A DNA stretch of 25,172 nt from an uncultured Eubacteriales bacterium (GCA_900544295.1 UQUO01000028.1:1-25172), one strand, 5' to 3'. Shown: positions 1-8,220, counted from the stretch's first letter. Numbers and translations: made by a program. The notes: generated by a model from the letters alone, not told the origin.

Positions 1-10
1 AAGCGTTTTT

Positions 11-105
11 CTTTGGGGCTCCACCCCGTTTCTTTGGGCAAGACCAAAGAAATGGGGTGGATTCGCAGCACAAGGTAAAGACAACCAACAGCAAAACGGC
101 GAGTT
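11..105 (+). repeat. 95-bp dispersed repeat, left copy (inverted relative to the right copy)
   Basis: The reverse complement of 25078-25172 matches this stretch over 95 bp with about three mismatches, clustered near 62-64. The first half (21-60) is a hairpin: arms 21-37 and 44-60 (CCACCCCGTTTCTTTGG and its near-perfect complement) around a 6-base loop. The second half (65-105) is unstructured but equally conserved. No transposase gene lies inside. It may extend beyond the window edge. It could be a non-autonomous mobile element or a REP-like intergenic repeat; the sequence does not say which. Confidence 0.9.
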
Positions 106-145
106 GCGAAAACAAAACCCCGCCCCTGCCATCAGGCGCCGCAGG

Positions 146-1070
146 TCACATTCCCGCCTCCGTCACCCTGAAAACCAGCTTCAGGCAGGGAGGTTCGCCG
201 TCCTCGGCGGCGGTGAGGCCGAAGGCTGTGGGCTCGCCGGCATACTCGGCCTCGCAGAAAAGGCGCAGGCCGGCCGCCTCGAAGTCAAAGCCGCCGAAAC
301 CCGCGGCTTTAATCCGCCGCAAAAGCTCCTGCCGCTCGGCCAGGTCCAGCGCGCCCATGCCCTCCCGGCCCCAGACCAGGCTCATGACGGCCAGCTGAAG
401 CTCGCTCGTCGGCGGGGAGATGTAGATGGCGTCCTCCCCCGTCTCAATGCGCAGCTCCAGCCGAGTGAGGACCCCGCCCTCCTCCGTGAAGACATACTCC
501 GGCTCCGAGTTGGAAAGGTTGCCAATGGTGAGGCTGTGGTTTATGTCTATCCAGCCCTCCGTCGTGCGGCCCCAGGCCTCACCGAGGCTGAGGCGGCCGC
601 CGCTCTCGCTCTCGACAGAGAGGCCCAGCAGCCACTTGCCCGGCGTCGTGCCCCAGAAGTGCAGCAGCAGCGGCTCCGCGACAAAAAGGGCCGCGAGGGT
701 GACTAGCGTGCGTATAACGGTGAAGCCAAAGCCCTGGGGCTGGTAGTTGGGGCGGAAGAGCAGGGCCGCGGCGGCAAGGGGCAGGATGGTGCAGAGCATG
801 AGGTCCAGGTTCCGCGCAAAGAAGCGCCGCCAGGTGCGCGTCCAGCGCCGCGCCCAGAGCCAGGTCCCCGCCGCGCAGCTGCCGTATCTCCGCCAGCGGC
901 AGCCCCAGCTCCCGCAGCAGGCGTACGCGCAGGAGCAGGGCCAGGTCCTCCTCCGAGTAGTCGCGGTAGCCGTTTTCCCTGCGCGCGGGGCGCAGAAGGC
1001 CCTCGGCCTCGTAAAAGCGTATGTTGGCGCGCGTCAGCCCGCTGCGCCGCTCCAGCTCCGCTATGGTCAT
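146..1070 (-). pseudogene. MerR-RDD family membrane regulator, frameshifted and internally deleted
   Basis: Reading leftward from the ATG at 1070 (good Shine-Dalgarno GGAGGG about 7 nt upstream), the first ~80 codons give a MerR winged-helix domain (TIAELERRSGLTRANIRFYE, then YRDYSEEDLALLLRV). This frame then runs into nonsense that ends at 579. A second frame, open to the stop at 146, carries the start of an RDD membrane domain (WRRFFARNLDLML) without any usable start codon, then TTPGKWLLGLSVES, then a soluble C-terminal domain. A MerR-linker-RDD-soluble-domain architecture is known in Clostridia. Here the join needs a one-base shift near 830-850, the usual linker is missing, and the later RDD membrane helices appear to be absent. 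I infer a decayed gene. A sequencing error would explain the frameshift but not the missing segments. Confidence 0.65.
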
Positions 1071-1093
1071 GGCACATCCCTCCATAGGCCCAT

Positions 1094-1122
1094 TTTAAAG
1101 TATAAAGCGGGTTTACAGTCAA
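1094..1122 (-). promoter_or_regulatory. MerR-type promoter/operator for the 1070 gene
   Basis: On the minus strand there is TTGACT (1117-1122), a 17-base spacer and TTTAAA (1094-1099). The spacer carries an imperfect inverted repeat, GTAAA...TTTAtAC, which is where MerR-family proteins usually bind their own promoters. This supports an originally autoregulated MerR gene. Confidence 0.5.
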
Positions 1123-1170
1123 GGGCTTTGCAGAAAAATATGCGCATACGCCCGAAATATGTTTAATGAA

Positions 1171-1195
1171 AAATGCCGCCCGGGGGGCGGCATTT
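1171..1195 (-). terminator. Intrinsic terminator of the shikimate-type operon
   Basis: Ten-base-pair perfect stem AAATGCCGCC/GGCGGCATTT with a short loop, just downstream of the ene-reductase stop codon. A short T-run follows in the leftward direction; the plus strand also has a T-run, so it may work both ways. Confidence 0.8.
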
Positions 1196-1211
1196 TTATG
1201 TTTCAGCCGGC

Positions 1212-3149
1212 TCAGATGGCCAGGGCGGCGTTGAGGGCGTCGCCGGTGGCCTCCATGGAGTTGCCGGGGGCCTGGCGGGCTTCGCCGATCACTATGACCT
1301 GAGGCGCGAGGTCCTTGAGCTGCTCCTCAAGGGTGTTGTTGGACCGGTAGCCCATGGCCAGCACTACGCTGTCGTAGCCGCGCATGGCCGCGTCCTCGCC
1401 GGTGACGGTGTCGGTGAAGTCCACGCCGTCGGCGTAGAACTGCTTGACGCGGGCGTTGACGCGCTGGGTGACCTTGTGCTTCTCAAGGTTGGCCATGATG
1501 TACTTGCGGGCCTCGGGGACTATGTCCTCGCCGATGACCGGCTTCATCTCCACCATGTCCACGATGTGCTCGCGCTCGGTGAGGAACTCGACGCACTCGC
1601 AGCCGACCATGCCGCCGCCGACGACCAGCACGCGCTTGCCGGTGTCGGCCTTGCCGGTGAGGACGTCCTCGGCGGTGGAGCAGCCGCAGCTGTCGAGGCC
1701 CGGGATGGGCAGGCGCAGCGGCACGCTGCCGGTGGCGATGATGATGGCGTCGGGCTTCAGGGACGCCACAAGCTCCGGGGTGGCCTCGGTGCCTGTGCGG
1801 ATGTCCACGCCGGCCTCGCGGCAGTTGACGATGAAGCTGCGGATGGCGCCGGAGATCTCGCCCTTTCCGGGAGGATAGGAGGCGACGAGGAAGTGGCCGC
1901 CGAGCTCGGCGTCCTTCTCCAGCAGGGTCACGCTGTGGCCGCGCAGGGCGCAGAGCCTGGCCGCGTACATGCCGCCGGGGCCGCCGCCGATGACGACGAC
2001 GTTTTTCCTGACCTCGGCCGGCTTCAGCTCGGCCTCGCGGCCTACGCAGGGGTTCATGGCGCAGGTGATGGGGCGGCCCTGCAGCATGTTCGGCACGCAG
2101 CCCAGCAGGCAGGCTATGCAGGGGGTGAGCTTCTCAAGCTGGCCGTTCCTCGCCTTGTTCGGCAGCTCGGGGTCGGCTATGCTCTGGCGGCCGAAGGCGA
2201 TGAGGTCCGCGCGGCCCTGCTTCACCAGCAGCTCCGCGTACTGCGGCTCCGTGAAGCGGCCCACAAGGATGACGGGGACGGACACGGCCCTTTTTATCTC
2301 GGCGCCGAGCTCGGCGTTGAAGCCGCCGTGGGTGATGTTCGGGGCCCACATGAACTCGTCGTGGATGTGGATGGAGCGGGTGACGTGGATGGCGTCTACG
2401 CCGCAGACCTGCTCGAGATAGGCCGCGATGGCCGCCGCGTCGTGGACGTCCACGCCGCCGTCGCCCTCGTCGCGGGCGTTGATGCGGCAGAGGATGGGCA
2501 TGTTGCCGCCGGTCTTCTTGCGGATGTTCTCGATTATGAGCCTGGGCAGGCGCATGCGGTTCTCAAAGCAGCCGCCGAACTCGTCCGTGCGCTTGTTGGT
2601 GCGCGCGGAGATGAAGGTGCTCACGAGGTAGCCGTGGGCGCAGTGGACCTCGACCATGTCGATGCCCGCCAGCTGCGCGCGGCGCGCCGCGTCGCCGTAG
2701 CACTCGATGAGCCTGTAGACCTCCTCCGTGGGCATGGCCTCGGGGATCTCGCGCCCGGCGCTGGGGGCGATGGCGGAGGCGGCCTTCAGGGGGTAGCCGG
2801 TGAGCTTGCTGTTGCCCTCGGGGCCGGCGTGCTGGAGCTGGATGCTGACCTTCGCACCGTAGGCGTGGCAGGCGTCGGCCACGCGCTTGAAGCTCGGGAC
2901 GACCTCGTCGGAGAAGAGGCAGGGCTTGCGCGGGCCGCCCTTGGCCTCCTTGTAGACGACGGTGCTCTCGATGGTGATGAGGCCGAAGCCGCCCTTGGCG
3001 CGGGCCTCGTAATAGGCGGCGGAGCGCTCGCTCATGGAGCCGTCGGTGTTGGCGAAGTTGTTGCCCATGGGCGGGACGACAAAGCGGTTGGGGACCGTCA
3101 CGGTGCCGATGTTTATGGGGCTGAACATGTTCGGAAAGTTGTGGTTCAT
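1212..3149 (-). CDS. Fe-S flavin ene-reductase, 2,4-dienoyl-CoA reductase/BaiCD-like (NADH:flavin oxidoreductase)
   Basis: This 645-residue protein has the full three-part architecture of the family. Residues 1-~335 are an Old Yellow Enzyme TIM barrel (PNRFVVPPMGNN near the N terminus; HCAHGYLVSTFIS with the probable proton-donor tyrosine). A 4Fe-4S site follows at C344, C347, C351 and C363 (spacing 2-3-11). A C-terminal FAD/NAD(P) part has VVVIGGGPGGMYAARL and VLVVGGGMVGCE. Such enzymes reduce activated C=C bonds of enones, enoates or dienoyl-CoAs with NAD(P)H. The gene is last in a five-gene operon, 25 nt after a shikimate dehydrogenase homologue, with AAGGAGAG before the ATG. In this context I infer reduction of a cyclohexenone carboxylate such as 3-dehydroshikimate. 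A role on bile acids or acyl-CoA cannot be excluded from sequence, but no CoA ligase or transferase is nearby. Confidence 0.88.
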   Translation of the reverse strand: MNHNFPNMFSPINIGTVTVPNRFVVPPMGNNFANTDGSMSERSAAYYEARAKGGFGLITIESTVVYKEAKGGPRKPCLFSDEVVPSFKRVADACHAYGAKVSIQLQHAGPEGNSKLTGYPLKAASAIAPSAGREIPEAMPTEEVYRLIECYGDAARRAQLAGIDMVEVHCAHGYLVSTFISARTNKRTDEFGGCFENRMRLPRLIIENIRKKTGGNMPILCRINARDEGDGGVDVHDAAAIAAYLEQVCGVDAIHVTRSIHIHDEFMWAPNITHGGFNAELGAEIKRAVSVPVILVGRFTEPQYAELLVKQGRADLIAFGRQSIADPELPNKARNGQLEKLTPCIACLLGCVPNMLQGRPITCAMNPCVGREAELKPAEVRKNVVVIGGGPGGMYAARLCALRGHSVTLLEKDAELGGHFLVASYPPGKGEISGAIRSFIVNCREAGVDIRTGTEATPELVASLKPDAIIIATGSVPLRLPIPGLDSCGCSTAEDVLTGKADTGKRVLVVGGGMVGCECVEFLTEREHIVDMVEMKPVIGEDIVPEARKYIMANLEKHKVTQRVNARVKQFYADGVDFTDTVTGEDAAMRGYDSVVLAMGYRSNNTLEEQLKDLAPQVIVIGEARQAPGNSMEATGDALNAALAI

Positions 3150-3174
3150 CTCTGCTCTCTCTCCTTTCTCTCTC

Positions 3175-4044
3175 TCAGGCGAAGAACTTGTCCATGACCT
3201 CGTCGGCGGGCATCTCCCGGCCCGTGTAGAGGCGGAAGCCCTCCACGCCCTGGCGCAGCAGCATGCCTATGCCGCCGATGGCGGCCTTGACGCCCGCGGC
3301 CTTGGCTTCGAGTATCATGCGCGTCTCCTTGGGGTTGTACACCGTGTCGGCCACGACGAGGTCGGCGCGGAAGAGCGAGGGGTCTATGAGCGTCTCGCCG
3401 TCCAGGGGGGCCATGCCCACCTTGGTGGCGTTCACGAGGATGTCGCAGTTTCTTACGGCCTCGGCGAGGGCCTCCTTGTCCGCGAGGTCGGTGACGCTGG
3501 CCTTGCAGGCGGGGATGCGCTCGGTTATCTTCTTGACGGTGAGCTCGGCGTTGGGGTAGAAGGTGTAGCCCTTGCGGTTGAAGATGTGGATCTCGCTCGC
3601 GCCGTCCACGGCGGACTGCATGGTGACGGCGGTGCCGGCGCCGCCCGCGCCGAGGATGACCATGCGCCTGCCCTTCACGTCCACGCCGTGGACGCGCAGG
3701 TTCGCGACGAAGCCCAGACCGTCCGTGTTGTGGCCGGTCAGCGTGCCGTCGGCCTCGACGACGACGCAGTTGCTCGCGCCTATGAGCTCGCAGGCGGGGC
3801 TCAGGCGGTCGAGGTACTTCGTGACCTCGGTCTTGCAGGGCATGGTGACGTTGAAGCCGCCGCAGCCGAGGAGCCTCAGGGCCGCCACGGCCTCGCCGGT
3901 CTTCTCCAGCGGCACGTCGTAGGCGAGGTAGGCGCTGTTGATGCCCAGGCGGTCAAAGCTGTAGTTGTACATCGCGGGGGAGCCGCTGTGGCCCACGGGG
4001 CTGCCGATGAGGCAGTACATTTTGGTGTGTCCGTCTATATTCAT
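3175..4044 (-). CDS. Shikimate/quinate dehydrogenase, YdiB-like (copy 1)
   Basis: The protein is 289 residues from the ATG at 4044, chosen because AAGGAGG lies 8 nt upstream; an upstream in-frame ATG at 4068 overlaps the preceding gene and has no better ribosome site. It shows the AroE/YdiB fold in order: HSGSPAMYN (substrate serines S20 and S22), NVTMPCK with catalytic K71, GASN, then HNTDGLGF with D108. The Rossmann loop GAGGAG is near 132-137. K71 and D107/108 match the E. coli YdiB pair as I remember it, and the C-terminal half (DILVNATKVGMAPL, VYNPKETRMI) resembles YdiB more than AroE. The expected reaction is NAD(P)-linked interconversion of shikimate and 3-dehydroshikimate, or quinate and 3-dehydroquinate. 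A catabolic operon setting argues against a biosynthetic AroE role. Confidence 0.9.
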   Translation of the reverse strand: MNIDGHTKMYCLIGSPVGHSGSPAMYNYSFDRLGINSAYLAYDVPLEKTGEAVAALRLLGCGGFNVTMPCKTEVTKYLDRLSPACELIGASNCVVVEADGTLTGHNTDGLGFVANLRVHGVDVKGRRMVILGAGGAGTAVTMQSAVDGASEIHIFNRKGYTFYPNAELTVKKITERIPACKASVTDLADKEALAEAVRNCDILVNATKVGMAPLDGETLIDPSLFRADLVVADTVYNPKETRMILEAKAAGVKAAIGGIGMLLRQGVEGFRLYTGREMPADEVMDKFFA

Positions 4045-4064
4045 TGTTTTTTCCTCCTTTATCT

Positions 4065-4910
4065 TCACTCTGCGGCTATTTCGGGCCAGACGGCTTTCAG
4101 CACGTTCTGGGTGGTCTCGAAGTTCAGCTTCGCGGCCTCGGCTACGCCCTTGGAGAGGACCTCGTCGTTTATGACCTCGACGCCCACGACCTTCGGGGAG
4201 ACGCCCTTGGCCTTGATCATCTTAAGGAAGTCGGCGGTGATGCCGATGCCGTCTCCGGACAGGCAGCGGTCGTGCATGCTCTCGTCGCGGAGGATGGCCT
4301 TGGCGTAGGCGCGGGGCAGCACGTCGTTGAGCTGGATGGAGACTATCTTCTCGGCCGGGATGTCGGCGAGCAGCTCAAGGTCAAAGGGCTGGTTCGCGCG
4401 GGCCCAGTGCCAGGAATCGAGGATGAGCTTGGCGTTCTCGCAGCCGGAGCCCTTGACGACGGCCCAGGCCTTCTTGATGTCCGGGATGCCGCTGTAGGGC
4501 ATGGGCTCGACGCCGATGGTGTACTTGCCGGCCCTGCCGCAGAGCTCGCGGAGCTTCTGGGCGGTGTGCTCAACGGAGTAGGTCTCCATGAGGCCGCAGT
4601 TTATGTGCTCCACGCCGAAGAGCCCGCACATGTGGAAGCAGACCTGCTCCTTGTACATCTGCTCGTAGCTGCGGCGGTCCTCGGCCCAGAGGGTGATGTA
4701 CTCGACCTCGGTGACGGCGATGTCGTACTTCTTCAGGATGGCGAGGATGTCCTCGTCGTGCAGGCCCTCGGCCAGGGCGTCCACGTAGGTCTCGGCGCGC
4801 AGGCCGATGCCCTCGAAGCCGGCGGCCTTGGCGGCGGCGACGCGCTCTTCAAACTTGCACTGGTCCCCCAGGGTCCAGGAGCTGATGGTCAGCGGATGAT
4901 TCTTGGACAT
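4065..4910 (-). CDS. Sugar-phosphate-isomerase-like TIM barrel, probable 3-dehydroshikimate dehydratase
   Basis: This 281-residue protein belongs to the AP-endonuclease-2/xylose-isomerase-like TIM-barrel superfamily. Probable metal ligands are E135 (IGVEPMPYS), D165 (LILDSWHW), Q193 (IQLND) and E245 (VGVEV), with H168 beside them. This E-D-Q-E set and its spacing agree with what I recall for bacterial 3-dehydroshikimate dehydratases of the QuiC type, which make protocatechuate. Lying between an MFS gene (28 nt) and a shikimate dehydrogenase homologue (20 nt), that activity would fit the locus. The superfamily also holds inosose dehydratases, epimerases and C-glycoside-cleaving enzymes, so the exact substrate is not proved. 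The start is supported by GGGAGG 8 nt upstream of the ATG. Confidence 0.75.
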   Translation of the reverse strand: MSKNHPLTISSWTLGDQCKFEERVAAAKAAGFEGIGLRAETYVDALAEGLHDEDILAILKKYDIAVTEVEYITLWAEDRRSYEQMYKEQVCFHMCGLFGVEHINCGLMETYSVEHTAQKLRELCGRAGKYTIGVEPMPYSGIPDIKKAWAVVKGSGCENAKLILDSWHWARANQPFDLELLADIPAEKIVSIQLNDVLPRAYAKAILRDESMHDRCLSGDGIGITADFLKMIKAKGVSPKVVGVEVINDEVLSKGVAEAAKLNFETTQNVLKAVWPEIAAE

Positions 4911-4938
4911 TTTTATTTCCTCCCTAATTGTTTTCGTC

Positions 4939-6159
4939 TCAGGCCTTTGCCTCGGCCTCGGGCTTTTGGAAGTCCTTGTCGAAGCGGGCGTTCAGGATGA
5001 CGGCAAGCACGATGCCGATGACGGTCACGGCTATGTTGAAGAGCATGATGAGCTTGGGCCCGTTCGCGCCGCCGACGCTGGTGAGCAGGCCGGCGATGGA
5101 CAGGACGGCGTAGTTGGCGATGGAGGAGGATATCATGACGATGGAGGTCATGACCGCGCGGTTTTTGGGGAACATGGTGACGGCCACGCTGGTCACGAGC
5201 TGCAGTACGCCGCCCGCGGCAAAGAAGCCCATCAGGAAGCCCGCCGGGTAGCATATCCAGGGCTGGGCGATTATGAGCACGGCAACCATGGTGACGACGG
5301 CTGCCGAGGGGTAGATGACGAGGATCTTCGAGGGCTTGAGGCCCTTGGCCAGGAGCGCCGCGTTCACGAAGAGCGCGAGGACGATGCCGACGGAGTAGAA
5401 GCTCTGCACGAGGCTCGGGTCGGCGATGCCGTAGGACTTCGCCAGCTCCTGATAGCAGTTGAGCCAGATCATGAAGGTGGTGGAGGTGGTGAAGCCGAGG
5501 ATGATGAGGATGACGGCGCTGGGGGAGAACTTCATGCGCTCCTTCTTCTCGCCCTTGACCTTGACGCTGCGCTCATAGGGCGGGAAGGGCAGGAAGATGA
5601 GGGCTATGCCGGTGACGGCGATGAGGGCCGCGCAGAAGAGGAAGATGGTGGAGTAGGGCAGAGCGCGCGCCGCGACAAAGCCGATGGCGAAGGGCAGCAG
5701 GAACTGGGCGATGGAGATGGAGAGCTTGGTGAAGATGTTCGCGATGGTGCCCTTTTCCTTGAATATCTCCATGCAGGAGGGGGTGATGCTGACGTCGAGG
5801 AAGCCGTTGGCCGCGCCGGAGACGATGCCGAGTATGTAGGCCAGCACGTAGCTGCGCGTGTAGCAGACCGCGGCGAAGAAGATGAAGTAGAGCGCGCAGC
5901 CCACGAGGGCGGGGACCCGGCGTCCGAAGCGGTCGGAGATGGGGCCGGCGAAGGGGTAGCTGATGAGGCGGCCGAGGCCCAGCGCCGCGATGACCGCGAG
6001 CACGCCGGAGACGTCGTAGGTGCCGTCGGAGAGCAGGCCGCTGCCCCAGAGGGCCGCCAGCTCCTGCTTGTACTGGCCCATGATGGAGCCGGCCACGCCG
6101 AGGACGAAGTAGGTCATGTACAGCGCGAAGGCCGTGGGGTAGTACTTTTTCATGCTCAT
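4939..6159 (-). CDS. MFS transporter, probable hydroaromatic acid importer
   Basis: The protein is about 406 residues from the ATG at 6159, picked because GGAGG lies 9-10 nt upstream; an upstream ATG at 6195 would sit inside the preceding gene. Twelve hydrophobic segments are apparent. The family loop signature GPISDRFGRRVPAL follows helix 2, and a charged central loop (ERSVKVKGEKKERMKF) separates the two six-helix halves. The N-terminal YYPTAFALYMTYFVLGVAGSI and repeated glycine-rich helices are typical of the major facilitator superfamily. The gene lies 19 nt downstream of a shikimate dehydrogenase homologue, so I infer uptake of shikimate, quinate or a related acid. Substrate specificity cannot be read from sequence alone. 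Confidence 0.85.
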   Translation of the reverse strand: MSMKKYYPTAFALYMTYFVLGVAGSIMGQYKQELAALWGSGLLSDGTYDVSGVLAVIAALGLGRLISYPFAGPISDRFGRRVPALVGCALYFIFFAAVCYTRSYVLAYILGIVSGAANGFLDVSITPSCMEIFKEKGTIANIFTKLSISIAQFLLPFAIGFVAARALPYSTIFLFCAALIAVTGIALIFLPFPPYERSVKVKGEKKERMKFSPSAVILIILGFTTSTTFMIWLNCYQELAKSYGIADPSLVQSFYSVGIVLALFVNAALLAKGLKPSKILVIYPSAAVVTMVAVLIIAQPWICYPAGFLMGFFAAGGVLQLVTSVAVTMFPKNRAVMTSIVMISSSIANYAVLSIAGLLTSVGGANGPKLIMLFNIAVTVIGIVLAVILNARFDKDFQKPEAEAKA

Positions 6160-6178
6160 CTCTCGCGTCCTCCTTCTC

Positions 6179-7042
6179 TTATCTGTAGATGGCATCGCAG
6201 ACCTCGTCTATCGGCATGTCGAGGCCGGTGTAGAGCTTGAAGCTCGCCGCGCCCTGGCCGATGAGCATGCCCAGGCCGTCGAAGGTGGTGCAGCCGGCGG
6301 CCTTCGCCTCGCGCAGGAGCTTCGTCTCCTCGGGGTTGTAGACGACGTCGGTGACTATGAGGCCGGGCCTGAGCATCGAAAGGTCGGTGATGAGGCTGGC
6401 GTCGTCCATGGGGGCCATGCCGACGCGGGTGGCGTTCGTCAGGATGTCGCTCGTCTCGATGCTCGCGCGCAGGGCCGCGGCGTCGTCGAGGTCACTGAGG
6501 CTTATCTTGCAGGCCGGGGCGGCGTCGCCTATGGTCCCCAGGTTCGCCAGCGCGCGCTCCCAGAAGGCGTCGCGCTTGTTGAAGACGCGGATCTCCTTCG
6601 CGCCCTCCAGCGCGGCCTCGATGGCGATGGCGCTCGCCGCGCCGCCCGCGCCCAGGAGGGTGACGACCTTGCCGGCTATCTCCACGCCGCCGCGGCGCAG
6701 CTGGCCGGTATAGCCCATGCCGTCCGTCACGTAGCCGCAGAGCCGGCCGTCCTTATTTACAATGGTGTTCACGCTGCCGATGGCACGGGAGGCCGGGCTG
6801 ACCTCGTCCAGATACGGGATGACCGCGTTTTTGAGCGGCATGGTCACGTTGCAGCCCTGGACGCCGAAGGTCCTCAGCGCCGCGACGCCCTCCGCCACGT
6901 GCTCCATGTCCACGTCAAAGGCGAGGTAGGCGCAGTTGAGGCCGTATTTCTCAAAGCAGTAGTTGTACATCGCGGGGGACTTGGAATGTTCCACCGGCGT
7001 GCCGATGAGGCCGTAGAGCTTGGTCTTGCCGTCAATGTTCAT
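6179..7042 (-). CDS. Shikimate/quinate dehydrogenase, YdiB-like (copy 2)
   Basis: First gene of the operon, 287 residues, with AAAGGA 9 nt before the ATG. Motifs align residue by residue with copy 1: HSKSPAMYN (S20, S22), NVTMPLK with K71, GSVNT, and VTDGMGY with D107. The Rossmann loop GAGGAA is followed by VFNKRDAFWERAL. That segment closely resembles the cofactor-binding region of E. coli YdiB, whose aspartate after the arginine allows NAD as well as NADP. One oddity is that the usual asparagine of the NTDG motif is V105, while copy 1 keeps N106. The two copies are clearly diverged, so they probably act on different substrates or run in opposite redox directions rather than duplicating one activity. 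Confidence 0.9.
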   Translation of the reverse strand: MNIDGKTKLYGLIGTPVEHSKSPAMYNYCFEKYGLNCAYLAFDVDMEHVAEGVAALRTFGVQGCNVTMPLKNAVIPYLDEVSPASRAIGSVNTIVNKDGRLCGYVTDGMGYTGQLRRGGVEIAGKVVTLLGAGGAASAIAIEAALEGAKEIRVFNKRDAFWERALANLGTIGDAAPACKISLSDLDDAAALRASIETSDILTNATRVGMAPMDDASLITDLSMLRPGLIVTDVVYNPEETKLLREAKAAGCTTFDGLGMLIGQGAASFKLYTGLDMPIDEVCDAIYR

Positions 7043-7093
7043 GTGTCCGCATCCTTTCTTTCTCGCCGCCGCGCGGCCCTTTGTTCTGTCGCG

Positions 7094-7173
7094 AGCATAA
7101 CATTCTGACGCAAAATTAACAAATAAATTAAATCTAAAATATTATAGATTTTATCTATCGAATATGGTAGAAT
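7094..7173. promoter_or_regulatory. Divergent LysR-controlled promoter region
   Basis: For the leftward operon there is TTGTTA (minus strand, 7117-7122), a 17-base spacer and TATGCT (7094-7099). Just upstream of that -35 box lies an AT-rich palindrome at 7131-7150 with arms AATCTA/TAGATT, placed roughly -44 to -63 from the expected start. A second ATCTA...TAGA element follows at 7153-7171, next to a possible -10 (TAGAAT, 7168-7173) for the LysR gene itself. This is the classic layout of a LysR recognition site plus activation or autoregulation site. Confidence 0.65.
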
Positions 7174-7201
7174 AAACCCGAAGGAAGGGGGCGCGGAGGG
7201 C

Positions 7202-8083
7202 GTGAATCTGTACCATCTGCGATATTTTGTGGAGCTGGCGCATACGCGGCACTACACGCGCGCGGCGGAGCGCCTGTGCATAACCCAGCCGAGCCTGAGC
7301 CATGCCATAGCGCAGCTGGAGCGGGAGCTGGGGGTGCCGCTGTTTGAGAAGTCGGGGCGGAACACGGAGCTGACGCGCTTCGGGGAGCAGTTTCTGGGCT
7401 GCGCGGAGCGGACGCTCTCGACGCTGGACGAGGGCGTGGAGGAGCTGGGGCGCGTCGCGCGGGGCGAGGGCCTGGTGCGGCTGGGGCTGCTGCGGACCCT
7501 GGGCGTGGACTACGTGCCGGAGGTAGTTTCGCGCTTCCTGGCGGCGAATCCGGGGAAGAAGATACATTTTACCTTTGAGACGGGGATGACGGACCGGCTG
7601 CTGGAGGGCCTGGCGGAGCGGAGATACGATTTGGTGTTCGCGTCGAAGCCCCCGGCGGAGCTGGGATTCACGGCCGTGGCGGTGGAGCGGCAGGACCTGG
7701 TGCTCATCGTGCCGCGGGACCACCCGCTGGCGGCGAGGCACTCGGTGGACCTGGGGGAGACGCTGCCATATCCGCAGGTGTATTTTTCGCGGGGCTCGGG
7801 CCTGCGCGGGGTGGTGGACGAGCTGTTCTCCCGCGCGGGCGGGCAGCCTCGGATAGCGTATGAAATAGACGAGGACCAGGTCATCGCGGGCTTTGTGGCG
7901 CGGGGCTTCGGCATCGCTGTGGTGCCGTACATGGACATGCTGCTGCGCCTGAACGTGAAGATCATCCAAATCGCAAGCCCGGTGTGGGAGCGGAACTTCT
8001 ACATGGTCAGCGACGACCGAGCCTATACTCCCCCCGCCGTGAGCAGTTTCCGCCAATTTGTCCTCAACGGCATAAATTGGTGA
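7202..8083 (+). CDS. LysR-family transcriptional regulator of the divergent operon
   Basis: The protein is 293 residues from a GTG start. Residues 1-60 are the LysR winged helix-turn-helix (LYHLRYFVELAHTRHYTRAAERLCITQPSLSHAIAQLE, then LGVPLFEKSGR). Residues ~88-290 form the periplasmic-binding-protein-like effector domain (VRLGLLRTLG, YDLVFASKPP, LVLIVPRDHPLA). The gene points away from the shikimate-type operon, with 159 bp between start codons and two palindromes in that gap. This is the standard arrangement for a LysR activator responding to a pathway metabolite, here probably shikimate, quinate or a dehydro-intermediate. GGAAGGGGG and GGAGGG lie upstream, but the nearer one is tight against the GTG, so the start could be slightly off. 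Confidence 0.88.
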   Translation: MNLYHLRYFVELAHTRHYTRAAERLCITQPSLSHAIAQLERELGVPLFEKSGRNTELTRFGEQFLGCAERTLSTLDEGVEELGRVARGEGLVRLGLLRTLGVDYVPEVVSRFLAANPGKKIHFTFETGMTDRLLEGLAERRYDLVFASKPPAELGFTAVAVERQDLVLIVPRDHPLAARHSVDLGETLPYPQVYFSRGSGLRGVVDELFSRAGGQPRIAYEIDEDQVIAGFVARGFGIAVVPYMDMLLRLNVKIIQIASPVWERNFYMVSDDRAYTPPAVSSFRQFVLNGINW

Positions 8084-8193
8084 ATACCTACAAATGGCAA
8101 GCCAAGTTTTTGACAATATAAATGTTGGCTTTGGAAGCATAGATTTTTTGCATCGAAAAACGCATATGATAAACGAGCTAAGGCAAAAAGAGA

Positions 8194-8220
8194 CCGGCAC
8201 AGAGCGTCGCTCCGTGCCGG
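8194..8220 (-). terminator. Intrinsic terminator downstream of the lipoprotein gene
   Basis: Stem CCGGCACaGAGC/GCTCcGTGCCGG with a 3-base loop. In the leftward direction it is followed by TCTCTTTTTG. It lies 31 nt after the lipoprotein stop codon and may also stop LysR transcription from the other side. Confidence 0.75.

Noticed and set aside
1173..3197. 674-codon open frame on the plus strand
   Set aside because: Exactly antisense to the ene-reductase gene; its alanine/glycine/valine/aspartate/histidine-rich composition is typical of a GC-rich shadow frame, and it matches no family.
4903..6240. 445-codon plus-strand open frame rich in Asp, Glu and Gly
   Set aside because: Antisense to the MFS gene; acidic low-complexity composition mirrors hydrophobic codons of the real gene.
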